From Alteromonadaceae bacterium 2753L.S.0a.02 (GTDB lineage Bacteria; Pseudomonadota; Gammaproteobacteria; Pseudomonadales; Cellvibrionaceae): a DNA stretch of 64,000 bases. Location of the stretch: positions 310,001 through 374,000 of the forward strand of contig VISH01000002.1 of NCBI GenBank assembly GCA_007827375.1, given 5' to 3'. Shown one piece after another: positions 46,003 through 54,830 of this stretch. The notes under the pieces are model-generated. The model was not told where the DNA came from. It saw only the letters and a list, made by a program, of their open reading frames with translations, and did not search any database. The first letter of the stretch is position 1; every line of letters starts with the position of its first letter. The position numbers were made by a program, and so were the translations under genes.

Positions 46003-46081
46003 GGCAAGTCCTGGCTGGTAGGGTCACTGTTTCAGTCTATCAAAGTGAGGGAAACGCAATGTTAAACAGTGTAATGGTTGT

Positions 46082-46807
46082 TTAAAAGTCTCCCCATAAT
46101 GATTGCACCAGGCACAGCGCGGCAATTGGAGCGGTTTCAGTGCGTAACACGCGTGGCCCGAGGGTAAGGGGGCTAAATCCCTGCTGTTGCGCTTCCCGAA
46201 TTTCAGAATCACTCAGGCCGCCTTCAGGGCCTATAAGCAACGCAACGCTAGCTGGAGTGCTGCCCGCCGATGGTTTTTGATCGCTGCGATGATGCAACAC
46301 GTAGCGTTGTTCGCTGCGGCAAGTGTTGGCATAATCAGTGAGACTTTGTGGGCTTATAAGTTCTGGCAATCTGTTGCGCTGGCATTGTTCGCAAGCGCCT
46401 ATAATAATTTTTTGCCATTGGTTTACTTTCTTCTCCAGACGTTCGCCGCTCAAGCGCACTTCACTGCGCTCAGTGAACAAGGGAATCAAGCGCGAAACTC
46501 CAAGCTCAGTGGCTTTTTGCAGTACCCAGTCAAAGCGATCACCTTTTGAAACACTTATCGCCAATTCGGTAAACAATGGGGATTCACGCTCAACCGCATT
46601 ATGTTCACCAACGGCCAATGTTGCCGTTTTTTTTGTTGCGCTGCTAATTGCTGCGCGGTACTCGCCACCCTGTCCGTTAAAGATGATCAGTTCACGGCCG
46701 GGCGTCATGCGCAGTACTTTAAGCAGGTGGTGGGATGCCCCCTCTTCCAATTCAAGCGTGGAAGAAGGGCTTAACGCTTGCGGACTGTAAATTCGTGGTA
46801 TACGCAC
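46082..46807 (-). CDS. rsmE: 16S rRNA (uracil1498-N3)-methyltransferase RsmE
   Basis: A 241-residue SPOUT methyltransferase. RIPRIYSPQAL at the start, HHLLKVLRMTPGRELIIFNG (PUA-like part), ISVSKGDRFDWVLQKATELG and the knot motif LLIGPEGGLSDSEI with LGPRVLRTETAPIAAL are RsmE signatures. It methylates U1498 of 16S rRNA with SAM. It is the last gene after metF on the same strand, 18 bases apart, which fits the SAM theme. Confidence 0.95.
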   Translation of the reverse strand: MRIPRIYSPQALSPSSTLELEEGASHHLLKVLRMTPGRELIIFNGQGGEYRAAISSATKKTATLAVGEHNAVERESPLFTELAISVSKGDRFDWVLQKATELGVSRLIPLFTERSEVRLSGERLEKKVNQWQKIIIGACEQCQRNRLPELISPQSLTDYANTCRSEQRYVLHHRSDQKPSAGSTPASVALLIGPEGGLSDSEIREAQQQGFSPLTLGPRVLRTETAPIAALCLVQSLWGDF

Positions 46808-46825
46808 GCGCTTGCTCGGTAGGAC

Positions 46826-47668
46826 CTAGTCGGAAAACCCCAAATTGTTGACAATGGTACGAGTAGGTTCAACCTGATTCATCGTATAGAAATGCAGGCC
46901 TGGTGCGCCATTATCCAGCAGGGTTTCACACAACTCAGTCACGAGATCGGTGGTAAACGACATCAATGCATGCTGGTTATCGCCATAATCGTTTAAGCGT
47001 TTGCGTATCCAACGGGGAATTTCTGCACCGCAGGCATCACTGAAGCGCGCCAGGTTTTGGAAATTGGTAATCGGCATAATCCCGGGGTAAATCGGCGCAT
47101 CTATGCCTTCCTTGCCGCATTCCTCAATAAAATAAAAATACGCGTCGGGATTGTAAAAATATTGCGTGATAGCGCTGTTGGCACCCGCTTCGAATTTACC
47201 TTTTAGGTAGCGAACATCATCGCGATAGCTTTTGGCTTCGGGATGAATTTCGGGGTAGGCCGCAACACTTAAATGGAAATCCTCACCGAAGTGTTGGCGA
47301 ATAAAAGCCACCAGTTCATTGGCATACACCAATTGCATAGCGGCGCCCATACCCGAGGGCATATCGCCACGCAGCGCCACGATTCGATCGACGCCGGCCT
47401 CTTTATATTCGTTAATCATGGCGATCATGGTTTCCTCGGTATCGCCACCAAAAGAAAGGTGCGGCGCTACCGATAAGCCTTCACCACGCATCGCCTTAAC
47501 AATACCTTTGGTGTTGTCGCGGGTGGAACCTCCGGCACCGTAGGTGACCGAAAAAAAATCGGGCTTAAGTTCGTTCAACTCCGCCCGAACACCTTTTAAT
47601 TTTTCACGCCCGGTATCGGTTTTTGGCGGAAAAAATTCAAAGCTTAGTGAGATAGGTTCGTCAGACAT
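46826..47668 (-). CDS. metF: 5,10-methylenetetrahydrofolate reductase MetF
   Basis: A 280-residue flavoprotein. SLSFEFFPPKTDTG, FFSVTYGAGGSTRD, DRIVALRGDMPSG and FEAGANSAITQYFYNPDAYF are MetF signatures. It makes 5-methyl-THF for methionine synthesis. It follows ahcY on the same strand with a hairpin in the 83-base spacer. Confidence 0.96.
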   Translation of the reverse strand: MSDEPISLSFEFFPPKTDTGREKLKGVRAELNELKPDFFSVTYGAGGSTRDNTKGIVKAMRGEGLSVAPHLSFGGDTEETMIAMINEYKEAGVDRIVALRGDMPSGMGAAMQLVYANELVAFIRQHFGEDFHLSVAAYPEIHPEAKSYRDDVRYLKGKFEAGANSAITQYFYNPDAYFYFIEECGKEGIDAPIYPGIMPITNFQNLARFSDACGAEIPRWIRKRLNDYGDNQHALMSFTTDLVTELCETLLDNGAPGLHFYTMNQVEPTRTIVNNLGFSD

Positions 47669-47723
47669 TTTTTATACTCTAGTGATGCTCCCTGAATACG
47701 GAGCTATCTCGCTTTCTTAGATG

Positions 47724-47744
47724 GTCGGACGTTAGACGTCCGAC
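47724..47744 (-). promoter_or_regulatory. Strong hairpin between ahcY and metF
   Basis: A perfect 9-bp stem GTCGGACGT/ACGTCCGAC with a 3-base loop lies just downstream of ahcY. A related stem precedes ahcY (49511-49531). There is no U-run; likely a processing or stability hairpin, or a partial terminator. Confidence 0.6.
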
Positions 47745-47751
47745 GCTCCAA

Positions 47752-49140
47752 TTAATATTTATAAAACTCAGGCTTGTAAGGCCCGTCGACTTCGACATTA
47801 ATATATTTGGCCTGCTCGCTAGTAAGTTTGGTCATTACACCACCGAAGCCTTCCACCATGGCTTTCGCCACTTCTTCGTCGAGCTTTTTGGGCAGCACTT
47901 TAACATAGAGTTGCTGAGTCTTTTCATGGCTGGGGAAGTCGGCAAATTTTTGCTCGTACAAATAAATTTGCGCCAGCACCTGGTTGGCGAAGGAGCCATC
48001 CATAATGCGCGAAGGGTGACCGGTGGCGTTGCCCAGGTTTACCAAACGGCCTTCTGACAAGATAATCAGATGGTCGTTGTTTTCTTTGTTGCGATATACC
48101 TTATGTACTTGGGGTTTTACTTCATCCCACTCCCAGTTTTTGCGCATAAATGCGGTATCGATTTCGTTATCGAAGTGACCGATATTACATACCACAGCAC
48201 CGTTCTTTAGGGTCTGCAACATCGCAGAATCACATACATTGGTATTACCAGTGGTGGTCACTATTAAATCGGTTTTGCTGAGTACTTCCAGATTAATGTC
48301 TTCTGGTTTGCCGGTGTTATTGCCATCGATGTAAGGCGATACCACTTCGAAACCGTCCATACAGGCTTGCATCGCACAAATGGGGTCAATTTCACTAACC
48401 TTTACGATCATACCTTCCTGGCGCAGAGACGCCGCGGAACCTTTACCCACATCGCCATAACCAATCACCAAAGCTTTCTTGCCAGAGAGTAAATGGTCGG
48501 TGCCGCGCTTGATAGCGTCGTTCAAGCTGTGACGACAACCGTATTTATTGTCATTTTTGGATTTGGTCACGGCATCGTTGACATTAATGGCCGGTACTTT
48601 CAATGTGCCTTTTTCCATCATTTCCATCAAACGATGTACACCCGTGGTGGTTTCTTCGGAGATGCCGTGAATGTTTTCGAGCATCTCGGGATACTTGTCG
48701 TGAGCGACCAGGGTAAGGTCGCCACCATCGTCGAGAATCATGTTGGCATCCCAGGGTTTGCCATCCTTCAAAATAGTTTGCTCGATACACCACCAGAACT
48801 CTTCTTCGGTTTCACCCTTCCAGGCGAAAACGGGAATACCGGCGGCGGCAACGGCTGCAGCGGCGTGATCCTGAGTTGAGAAAATGTTGCACGAGCTCCA
48901 GCGTACTTCCGCGCCCAGCTCTACCAGGGTTTCGATAAGTACGGCGGTTTGAATCGTCATGTGAATACAGCCCATGATCTTGGCGCCTGCCAATGGTTGC
49001 TCGGCGCGATATTTGTCACGCAGCGCCATGAGTGCGGGCATTTCGCCTTCGGCGATTTCAATTTCTTTACGGCCCCAGGCAGCGAGGCTGATGTCGGCGA
49101 CTTTGTAGTCGGTGAATTCTGTTGTGGGTTGTATGCTCAT
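47752..49140 (-). CDS. ahcY: Adenosylhomocysteinase AhcY
   Basis: About 462 residues from the ATG at 49140, with AGGAGAGAAAAC before it. YKVADISLAAWGRKEIEIAE, GCIHMTIQTAVLIETL, SCNIFSTQDHAAAAVA, GKALVIGYGDVGKGSA (NAD site, read as KKALVIGYGDVGKGSAAS) and the C-terminal VEVDGPYKPEFYKY are diagnostic. It hydrolyses SAH to adenosine and homocysteine. It is part of the sahR-metK-ahcY-metF run. Confidence 0.97.
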   Translation of the reverse strand: MSIQPTTEFTDYKVADISLAAWGRKEIEIAEGEMPALMALRDKYRAEQPLAGAKIMGCIHMTIQTAVLIETLVELGAEVRWSSCNIFSTQDHAAAAVAAAGIPVFAWKGETEEEFWWCIEQTILKDGKPWDANMILDDGGDLTLVAHDKYPEMLENIHGISEETTTGVHRLMEMMEKGTLKVPAINVNDAVTKSKNDNKYGCRHSLNDAIKRGTDHLLSGKKALVIGYGDVGKGSAASLRQEGMIVKVSEIDPICAMQACMDGFEVVSPYIDGNNTGKPEDINLEVLSKTDLIVTTTGNTNVCDSAMLQTLKNGAVVCNIGHFDNEIDTAFMRKNWEWDEVKPQVHKVYRNKENNDHLIILSEGRLVNLGNATGHPSRIMDGSFANQVLAQIYLYEQKFADFPSHEKTQQLYVKVLPKKLDEEVAKAMVEGFGGVMTKLTSEQAKYINVEVDGPYKPEFYKY

Positions 49141-49287
49141 GTTTTCTCTCCTCATTACTGAAACGTATTTCAGCACCTCAAATTAGGTTTGCGTTTTAAT
49201 AGGCTTGCATGGAACAAATATTTCACGTGTGAACTATATGCATTCCCACAAACATCGTTCGTAGCGCCTACCCGGCGGGGGGATTAC

Positions 49288-49313
49288 TTTTCTTTTGCAT
49301 GGCCAAAAGAAAA
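49288..49313. repeat. 10-bp perfect inverted repeat between metK and ahcY
   Basis: TTTTCTTTTG, six-base loop CATGGC, CAAAAGAAAA, followed by another AAAAGAAAAGG word. A similar TTTGGCCAAAAGAAA-type sequence is common between genes in gammaproteobacteria (from memory). Confidence 0.75.
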
Positions 49314-49510
49314 CTAACGAAAAGAAAAGGCCACCCCGAATCGGGTCGCTACGCGATTCCCTCCCTCCAGCGCCATTTTCTCGACCGCAAAAAATAACGC
49401 CTCTACTCGGCCCTCATAAGAGCCCCGGGCCGCGCCGGGAGGTATGTGCTTCGGGTTATGCATCATTCTCAGGGGCAGAAAAGCGCCTGCATTTATTGTA
49501 AGCGTTCGTC

Positions 49511-49531
49511 GTCAGACGTCAGTCGTCCGAC
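49511..49531 (-). promoter_or_regulatory. Hairpin downstream of metK, related to the one after ahcY
   Basis: Stem GTCGGACG / CGTCTGAC (one mismatch) with a 5-base loop in transcript sense, seven bases past the metK stop. Confidence 0.55.
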
Positions 49532-49537
49532 AAGCTC

Positions 49538-50692
49538 TTAAAGCGCTGCTTTAAGAGCTTCCGCCTTATCCGTTGCTTCCCAGGTGAACTCTGGCAACTC
49601 GCGGCCGAAGTGTCCGTAGGCAGCGGTGTTGCGGTAGATGGGGCGCATCAGGTCCAGCATTTCGATAAGGCCGCGGGGGCGCAGGTCGAAGTGTTCTTTT
49701 ACCAGCTCTTCAATTTTGCCGTCGTCGATTTTGCCGGTACCAAAAGTGTTGACTGAAATTGAGGTGGGTTCCGCCACGCCAATGGCATAACTCACCTGAA
49801 TTTCACAGCGGTCGGCGAGGCCGGCGGCGACAATATTCTTGGCCACATAACGACCGGCGTAAGCGGCAGAGCGGTCCACTTTGGAGGGGTCTTTGCCGGA
49901 GAATGCACCACCGCCGTGTCTGGCCATACCACCGTAGGTGTCGACAATAATTTTACGACCGGTTAAACCACAGTCACCCACAGGGCCGCCGATAATGAAT
50001 TGGCCGGTCGGGTTAATGTGGTATTTGGTATTTGAGTGTAGCCACTCCGCAGGCAGTACTGGCTTAATAATTTCTTCCATTACCGCTTCGTGAATCTGTG
50101 ATTGCGATATATCGGGGGAATGTTGAGTTGACAGCACAACGGCGTCGACGGCAACCGGCATGCCATTTTCGTAGCGCAGTGTTACCTGGCTTTTGGCGTC
50201 GGGGCGTGCCCAGGCGTGGCTGCCGTTCTTGCGTAATTCGGCTTGCTTTTCCACCAAACGGTGCGAGTAGTAGATGGGGGCGGGCATAAGCACATCGGTT
50301 TCGTTGGTGGCGTAGCCAAACATCAGACCCTGGTCGCCGGCGCCCATGTCTTTGTTTTCGGCTTCATCAACACCCATGGCAATATCGGAACTCTGCTTAC
50401 CGATGGCATTGATAACCGCACAGGAGCCGCCATCGAAACCCACATCGCTGGAGTTGTAGCCGATGTCGAGAATCACCTGTCGAATCAGATCTTCGAGATC
50501 GATATAAGTGCTGGTGCGTACCTCACCGGCGACAATGGCCATCCCGGTTTTAACCATGGTTTCCACGGCGACACGGGAATGCTTGTCATCTTTTAAAATT
50601 GCATCGAGAACCGCGTCAGAAATCTGATCGGCCATTTTATCGGGGTGTCCTTCGGAAACCGATTCAGACGTGAATATTGAGTATTGAGCCAT
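49538..50692 (-). CDS. metK: S-adenosylmethionine synthetase MetK
   Basis: A 384-residue enzyme. FTSESVSEGHPDKMADQISD, GAGDQGLMFGYAT, GGPVGDCGLTGRKIIVDTYG, GGGAFSGKDPSKVDRSAAY and the Phe-rich C-terminus are MetK signatures. It makes SAM from ATP and methionine. It starts four bases after the sahR-like stop codon, so the two are co-transcribed. Confidence 0.98.
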   Translation of the reverse strand: MAQYSIFTSESVSEGHPDKMADQISDAVLDAILKDDKHSRVAVETMVKTGMAIVAGEVRTSTYIDLEDLIRQVILDIGYNSSDVGFDGGSCAVINAIGKQSSDIAMGVDEAENKDMGAGDQGLMFGYATNETDVLMPAPIYYSHRLVEKQAELRKNGSHAWARPDAKSQVTLRYENGMPVAVDAVVLSTQHSPDISQSQIHEAVMEEIIKPVLPAEWLHSNTKYHINPTGQFIIGGPVGDCGLTGRKIIVDTYGGMARHGGGAFSGKDPSKVDRSAAYAGRYVAKNIVAAGLADRCEIQVSYAIGVAEPTSISVNTFGTGKIDDGKIEELVKEHFDLRPRGLIEMLDLMRPIYRNTAAYGHFGRELPEFTWEATDKAEALKAAL

Positions 50693-50696
50693 GGGG

Positions 50697-51698
50697 TTAT
50701 CTCTCCGTTACTTGAGATGGGACTTTTACAAATTCATGGATTTGAATTTGAAAACCGTTGCGCAGAGCAAAAAAAGTATTTTGCCCGTGTTGCATATTTG
50801 TAGCCTGAGCCCATTCGACCAGTTCGCGCGGTTCAAAACCTAACCACACATCACCGCAGGCCTGTTGGGTCCAATCTTGGTTGTGCTGGCATAACTCACA
50901 CACCACCAGTACCCCGCCGGGTTTTAAGGCATTGCTTACGTCGCTAAATATCTGGCGGGGGGAAGGGGTGTGGTGCAGCACCATATTAATCACCACACAA
51001 TCAAAGGCTTGCGATTGCTCGCGGCAGAATTGTGTGTCGTGGTGAATGAACTCGATGTTGCCCAGTTGTTGTTGCTCACACAGTTGTTGTGTGCGCTGTA
51101 GCATGGTTGCCGAATTGTCCAGGGCAGTGACCTGTGCAAAGCGGGCCGCTAGCAATGGTAAGAACTCGCCATCGCCCGGTCCAATTTCCAGTGCTGTATG
51201 CCATTGTGGCAGTTCGCAACTGGCTAAAAAGCTTTCTACCTGTCCACCGTAGACCTTAAATTCCGCGATAAGATCTTGTTTCTCTCGCAGACTGGAGCCG
51301 TGTTCTTTGAAAAAACTTTGCGATATGTCTGCGCGTTTGTGGTGAATATCTTCGATGCGTGTCTGAACATCCGGTGAGAGTTCAAGGTTGTCGATTTGCT
51401 GAAACAAGGCTGCGCGCAGTAGCGCTTGATCACCCAGGTGTGAGTTGTTGCGGCGGTAGAAGATGGAATTACCTTCGCGCCGGGTGTTCACCAACCCGGC
51501 GGTGGCCAGTACCTTGAGGTGGTGACTGATGCTGTTCTGGCGCACATCGAATATATGACTGATTTCCAGCACGCCGAAAGAATCCTGAGCGAGCGCGCGC
51601 AAAATCTCCAGGCGCAGTTCATCCCCTGCAGATTTCAGTAGGTGAGCCAGCTCCGCCAGTGCGGCGCTGCCATTTTCGATTGGCGAGAGTGCTTCCAT
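50697..51698 (-). CDS. sahR: ArsR-family regulator fused to a SAM-dependent methyltransferase, SahR-like
   Basis: A 333-residue fusion. Residues about 12-95 are an ArsR winged helix: LKSAGDELRLEILRALAQDS, VLEISHIFDVRQNSISHHLKVLATAGLV. Residues about 155-310 are a class I methyltransferase: ALEIGPGDGEFLPLLAARF, VTALDNSATML and CVVINMVLHHTPSPRQIFSDV. SahR-type regulators sense SAH and control SAM-cycle genes, and some are fused like this. It sits directly before metK, and a 26-bp perfect palindrome lies upstream. Naming is by context; an ArsR-MT enzyme without regulation is possible. Confidence 0.8.
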   Translation of the reverse strand: MEALSPIENGSAALAELAHLLKSAGDELRLEILRALAQDSFGVLEISHIFDVRQNSISHHLKVLATAGLVNTRREGNSIFYRRNNSHLGDQALLRAALFQQIDNLELSPDVQTRIEDIHHKRADISQSFFKEHGSSLREKQDLIAEFKVYGGQVESFLASCELPQWHTALEIGPGDGEFLPLLAARFAQVTALDNSATMLQRTQQLCEQQQLGNIEFIHHDTQFCREQSQAFDCVVINMVLHHTPSPRQIFSDVSNALKPGGVLVVCELCQHNQDWTQQACGDVWLGFEPRELVEWAQATNMQHGQNTFFALRNGFQIQIHEFVKVPSQVTER

Positions 51699-51724
51699 GC
51701 ACGGCAGTGTAGCATCGCTGTATG

Positions 51725-51750
51725 GCTATATCAAAATATTTTGATATAGC
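51725..51750. promoter_or_regulatory. 26-bp perfect palindrome, likely SahR-like operator
   Basis: Two 13-base halves, GCTATATCAAAAT and its exact reverse complement, directly joined, 26 bp upstream of the regulator's start codon. A long perfect palindrome fits an ArsR dimer. Confidence 0.75.
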
Positions 51751-51761
51751 TTTACGGGTCC

Positions 51762-52751
51762 TTATAGCTTGCGCATTAGGGCATCAACAAAGTAGCCCCG
51801 GGAGTCACTGAACAATTCACACACTTGAAACCCGGTATTGCGCGCCAGATTGTGGATATCCCGCAGCGAATATTTGTGAGAGTCTTCGAGATGAATGGCC
51901 TCGAGGCAATCAAACTGCGCCACCATATCCAGGCCGTCGATGGTGACCTGCTGGCTTTCCGTGGACACCAGATAGCTTTGCATGGCTCCAATTTGCACGT
52001 TGTAGTAACCGTGATGGGTAAACTTGTTGCGATCAAATTCGGCACCCAGCTCGCGGTTCATTCGGTCGAGCAGGTTGAAATTGAACTCGCTGGTGACCCC
52101 CTGATTATCGTTGTAGGCGGCGTGGAGCAGATCGAGGTCTTTCTTTAGGTCAAGACCCAGCAAGAGGTAATCACCGGGCTGGCAGAAATTGTAAATCTGT
52201 TTTACGAAGTGTTCGGCTTGCAGTGCAGTGAAGTTGCCAATATTGCTGCCCAGAAATAGCACCAGCCGTGAACCGGGCAGCACTTCAGGCGATTGCCGCA
52301 GAAAATGATTGTAGTCGCCGGTAAAACTGCTCAGTGTGAGTTGTGGCAAGGCGCTACTCATGCGGCTTTCAATAATGTCTATGGAGTCCTGACAAATGTC
52401 GACCGGCACAAATGCGAGCTGATCCTGTACCTGGCAAATGGCTTTGAGCAATCGTTCCGTTTTAAATCCGTCACCACAACCTAACTCAACCACTTCGGAA
52501 ATATTGCCGCCCAATGCGGTGACGATATCTTTGGCCTGCTCCAGAAATATCTCCTCCTCACAGCGCGAGAGGTAGTACTCGTCGAGGCGGGTAATTTCCA
52601 CAAACAATTCACTGCCACGGGAATCGTATAAATATTTACTGCTGATGGCTTTGGGTGAGTTGCTTAGACCTGAGCGCACTGCGGTACTGAATGCGCGGTC
52701 GACTGAATGATTATTTATTATTGAATTAAATACCTCTGCTACATCTGCCAT
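51762..52751 (-). CDS. egtD: L-histidine N-alpha-methyltransferase EgtD
   Basis: A 329-residue enzyme. KYLYDSRGSELFVEITRLDEYY, VVELGCGDGFKTERLL (SAM site), FLGSNIGNF, LLLGLDLKKDLDLLHAAYND and the LEDSHKYSLRDI C-terminal part are EgtD signatures. It trimethylates histidine to hercynine using three SAM. Its ATG overlaps the egtB stop by one base (TAATG), so translation is coupled. It lies directly upstream of the SAM-cycle operon on the same strand. Confidence 0.93.
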   Translation of the reverse strand: MADVAEVFNSIINNHSVDRAFSTAVRSGLSNSPKAISSKYLYDSRGSELFVEITRLDEYYLSRCEEEIFLEQAKDIVTALGGNISEVVELGCGDGFKTERLLKAICQVQDQLAFVPVDICQDSIDIIESRMSSALPQLTLSSFTGDYNHFLRQSPEVLPGSRLVLFLGSNIGNFTALQAEHFVKQIYNFCQPGDYLLLGLDLKKDLDLLHAAYNDNQGVTSEFNFNLLDRMNRELGAEFDRNKFTHHGYYNVQIGAMQSYLVSTESQQVTIDGLDMVAQFDCLEAIHLEDSHKYSLRDIHNLARNTGFQVCELFSDSRGYFVDALMRKL

Positions 52752-53986
52752 TACAAATCCCTCGCGAGTCTGAAACCGGTAAATGCCCAGCGTTGCTGTG
52801 GAAAGAAAAAATTACGATAACTTGTGCGGTAGTGGTCGCGGCTCGTTCCAAAACAGCCTCCGCGCAATACCATTTGGTTGGCCATGAATTTTTGATTGTA
52901 TTCCCCAAAAGCACCTTCGGGGCGTTTATAACGTGGGTAGGAAACATAGGGGCTGGCAGACCATTCCCAGAGATTGCCGCACAGCGAATAAAAGTTGTCG
53001 CCCTGGGCATATATTGCCGGGCTTAATTGCGATGCCTGAAAGAAGCCCTGATCTGCCGCGGGTGAACGTTGGTAGGCCAACTCGAGTTCAAATTCCGTGG
53101 GCAGTCGTGCCTTGGCCCAACAGGCGTAGGCATCGGCCTCATACCAACTGATGTGGCACACCGGTGCATTTAAATCGAGGGGCTGGTCGCCGTGAAGGCT
53201 GTATTCGTACCAAGCGCCATCAATCAGATGCCAGTAGAGCGGTGCGCTTATGCGATTGTTTTCAACCCAGGACCAACCGTCGCTTTTCCAGAGGAACGGC
53301 TCGCGATACGCGCCGCTTTCAATAAACTTAAGATATTCACCGTTGTTTACGGGGCGATTCGCCAGTAGATAACTTTCCTGGAAGCGGCGGTGTCGCGGTG
53401 TTTCGTTGCAAAAACTAAAACCCTGCTCGGGGTTTACGCCGAACTCCGCATCGCCACCGGCAATCTCGATAAATTTTTCAGCGACTTCAAGGCAGGCTTT
53501 GTGTTGTGCCGGTATATACGCCGGCATTTCCGGGTTTATCGCCAATATCGCTTTTATATCCATTAACAACAATTCTTGATGCTGCTGTTCGTGATGTATG
53601 CCGGTATTGGCAATAACATGCAATTCGCCAGGTAATTCTTTTTGCAGCATACGCTGTACCTGTTCGTCGACATGCTGGCGATAGGCGTATACCTGTTTAA
53701 CCGTTGGGCGCGACAATTGACCACGCTCTCCCTGTATCCAGTGCGTCCCTTGGGTTTTGTAGTAGGAATTAAACAGCAATGGGAAATGTGGGCTGAACAG
53801 AGTGTAGTCGGAGTTGTTTTTCTGCAACAGAAATGTTTCGAAAAACCAGGTGGTGTGAGCCAAGTGCCATTTTGGCGGGCTTACTTCTGCGCGCGGTTGA
53901 ACGACGAAATCCTCAATTTGCAGGGGTTCGCATAATAGTTCGCTCAATGCACGTGCTCGTTGGTAGCGCTGCAATAAAGAATTCAT
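52751..53986 (-). CDS. egtB: EgtB-type non-heme iron sulphoxide synthase
   Basis: A 411-residue protein. The N-terminal DinB-like part (LAHTTWFFETFLL and GIHHEQQHQELLLMDIK) supplies the iron-binding His residues. The C-terminal FGE-sulphatase-like domain has HISWYEADAYACWAKARLPTEFE and LWEWSASPYVSYPRYKRPEG, then RNFFFPQQRWAFTGFRLARD. It joins hercynine with Cys or gamma-Glu-Cys using oxygen; which thiol cannot be read. No egtA/C/E is in the window. Confidence 0.93.
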   Translation of the reverse strand: MNSLLQRYQRARALSELLCEPLQIEDFVVQPRAEVSPPKWHLAHTTWFFETFLLQKNNSDYTLFSPHFPLLFNSYYKTQGTHWIQGERGQLSRPTVKQVYAYRQHVDEQVQRMLQKELPGELHVIANTGIHHEQQHQELLLMDIKAILAINPEMPAYIPAQHKACLEVAEKFIEIAGGDAEFGVNPEQGFSFCNETPRHRRFQESYLLANRPVNNGEYLKFIESGAYREPFLWKSDGWSWVENNRISAPLYWHLIDGAWYEYSLHGDQPLDLNAPVCHISWYEADAYACWAKARLPTEFELELAYQRSPAADQGFFQASQLSPAIYAQGDNFYSLCGNLWEWSASPYVSYPRYKRPEGAFGEYNQKFMANQMVLRGGCFGTSRDHYRTSYRNFFFPQQRWAFTGFRLARDL

Positions 53987-54037
53987 AGGCGGTGCTTTTT
54001 GTTTTTGGCGTTAACTGAGCCCAGTTTGAATTTGATG

Positions 54038-54829
54038 TCAGTTAGTTAAGTTCGCGGCAAGTGTAATTTGCTGCTGCGGCACGACGTTTCCCCAATAAAT
54101 AATGCGCTCTCCCTGGCGTTCGCAAATCATATTGGCTCCCCTGGCACTCAGTTGTGTCACGTGATAAACGGCATCTTTTTTTGGCAGTATGTGGTGCAGG
54201 TACCGAAATACAGAGCCGGTGGCCTGATCTTCACCTTTATTGTTAAAGCTAGTGAAGTATCTAAACCATACGTGCTGCTGCTTGCTGTTAAGGTGATAAA
54301 GCAGTGCGCTTAAACGGTGTCCTTCAAGGAACGCCAAGAAGGCGCTGTTAACCGTAAAATTGGCAAGCGTATTTAATTCAAGAGGGACAGCGAATACATT
54401 CTCTGGGGCGAACCAATGGCAGTTTTCGAAATGTTGGATGCGGCGGGTTTGTTGTTCCGCGATAGCTGGTGTCAACCTCACGCTGGGGTTGTCGTCGTGA
54501 ATGCCTATTTCGAAACTGTAAGTGTCGTACTCACCGTTATTGGTGTCGCAATCAATGCTTAGCCATTGGCCAGACAGCGCCCGCTCTTGCTGTAAATTTT
54601 CGGCGAGAGCCATTGCACCGGCACCGCAAAACTGGAATGCTTTTCCCCGATTGTGGAATGCAATTCGATGTTTTTGCGCATCAAAGCTGCCGCAATCGCC
54701 TTGCAGTTGAGAGCTAACCCTCTCGTTATCCTGAAACAGATGGAACAGTGCACCATCGCGTTTGGGTTGACCCTTATACGAGTGGAATACCTGATAACTA
54801 ACCAACTTAAACCCTCCCTGGTTTTCCAT
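54038..54829 (-). CDS. PhzF-family-like protein (isomerase/epimerase fold)
   Basis: A 263-residue protein. KLVSYQVFHS at the start, HNRGKAFQFCGAGAMALAEN and FTSFNNKGEDQATGSVFRYLHHI with QLSARGANMICERQGERI resemble the two-domain PhzF fold (compare the usual EDPATGSA and GRGG blocks). The catalytic Glu of PhzF is not clear here. It starts two bases after the TetR stop codon, so it is probably the target gene of that regulator. Confidence 0.62.
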   Translation of the reverse strand: MENQGGFKLVSYQVFHSYKGQPKRDGALFHLFQDNERVSSQLQGDCGSFDAQKHRIAFHNRGKAFQFCGAGAMALAENLQQERALSGQWLSIDCDTNNGEYDTYSFEIGIHDDNPSVRLTPAIAEQQTRRIQHFENCHWFAPENVFAVPLELNTLANFTVNSAFLAFLEGHRLSALLYHLNSKQQHVWFRYFTSFNNKGEDQATGSVFRYLHHILPKKDAVYHVTQLSARGANMICERQGERIIYWGNVVPQQQITLAANLTN

Positions 54830-54830
54830 G

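Larger units (their letters stand above)
49141..49537. other. Spacer between metK and ahcY
   Basis: About 400 bases. It contains the TTTTCTTTTG inverted repeat (49288-49313), the hairpin at 49511-49531, and several GC-rich stretches. A SAH-riboswitch was considered because of the ahcY gene; the required core was not found. Confidence 0.5.

Noticed and set aside
49141..49300. SAH riboswitch before ahcY
   Set aside because: A CCGGGTAGGCGCTACGAACG stretch looks a little like its 5' core, but the matching 3' elements are missing.
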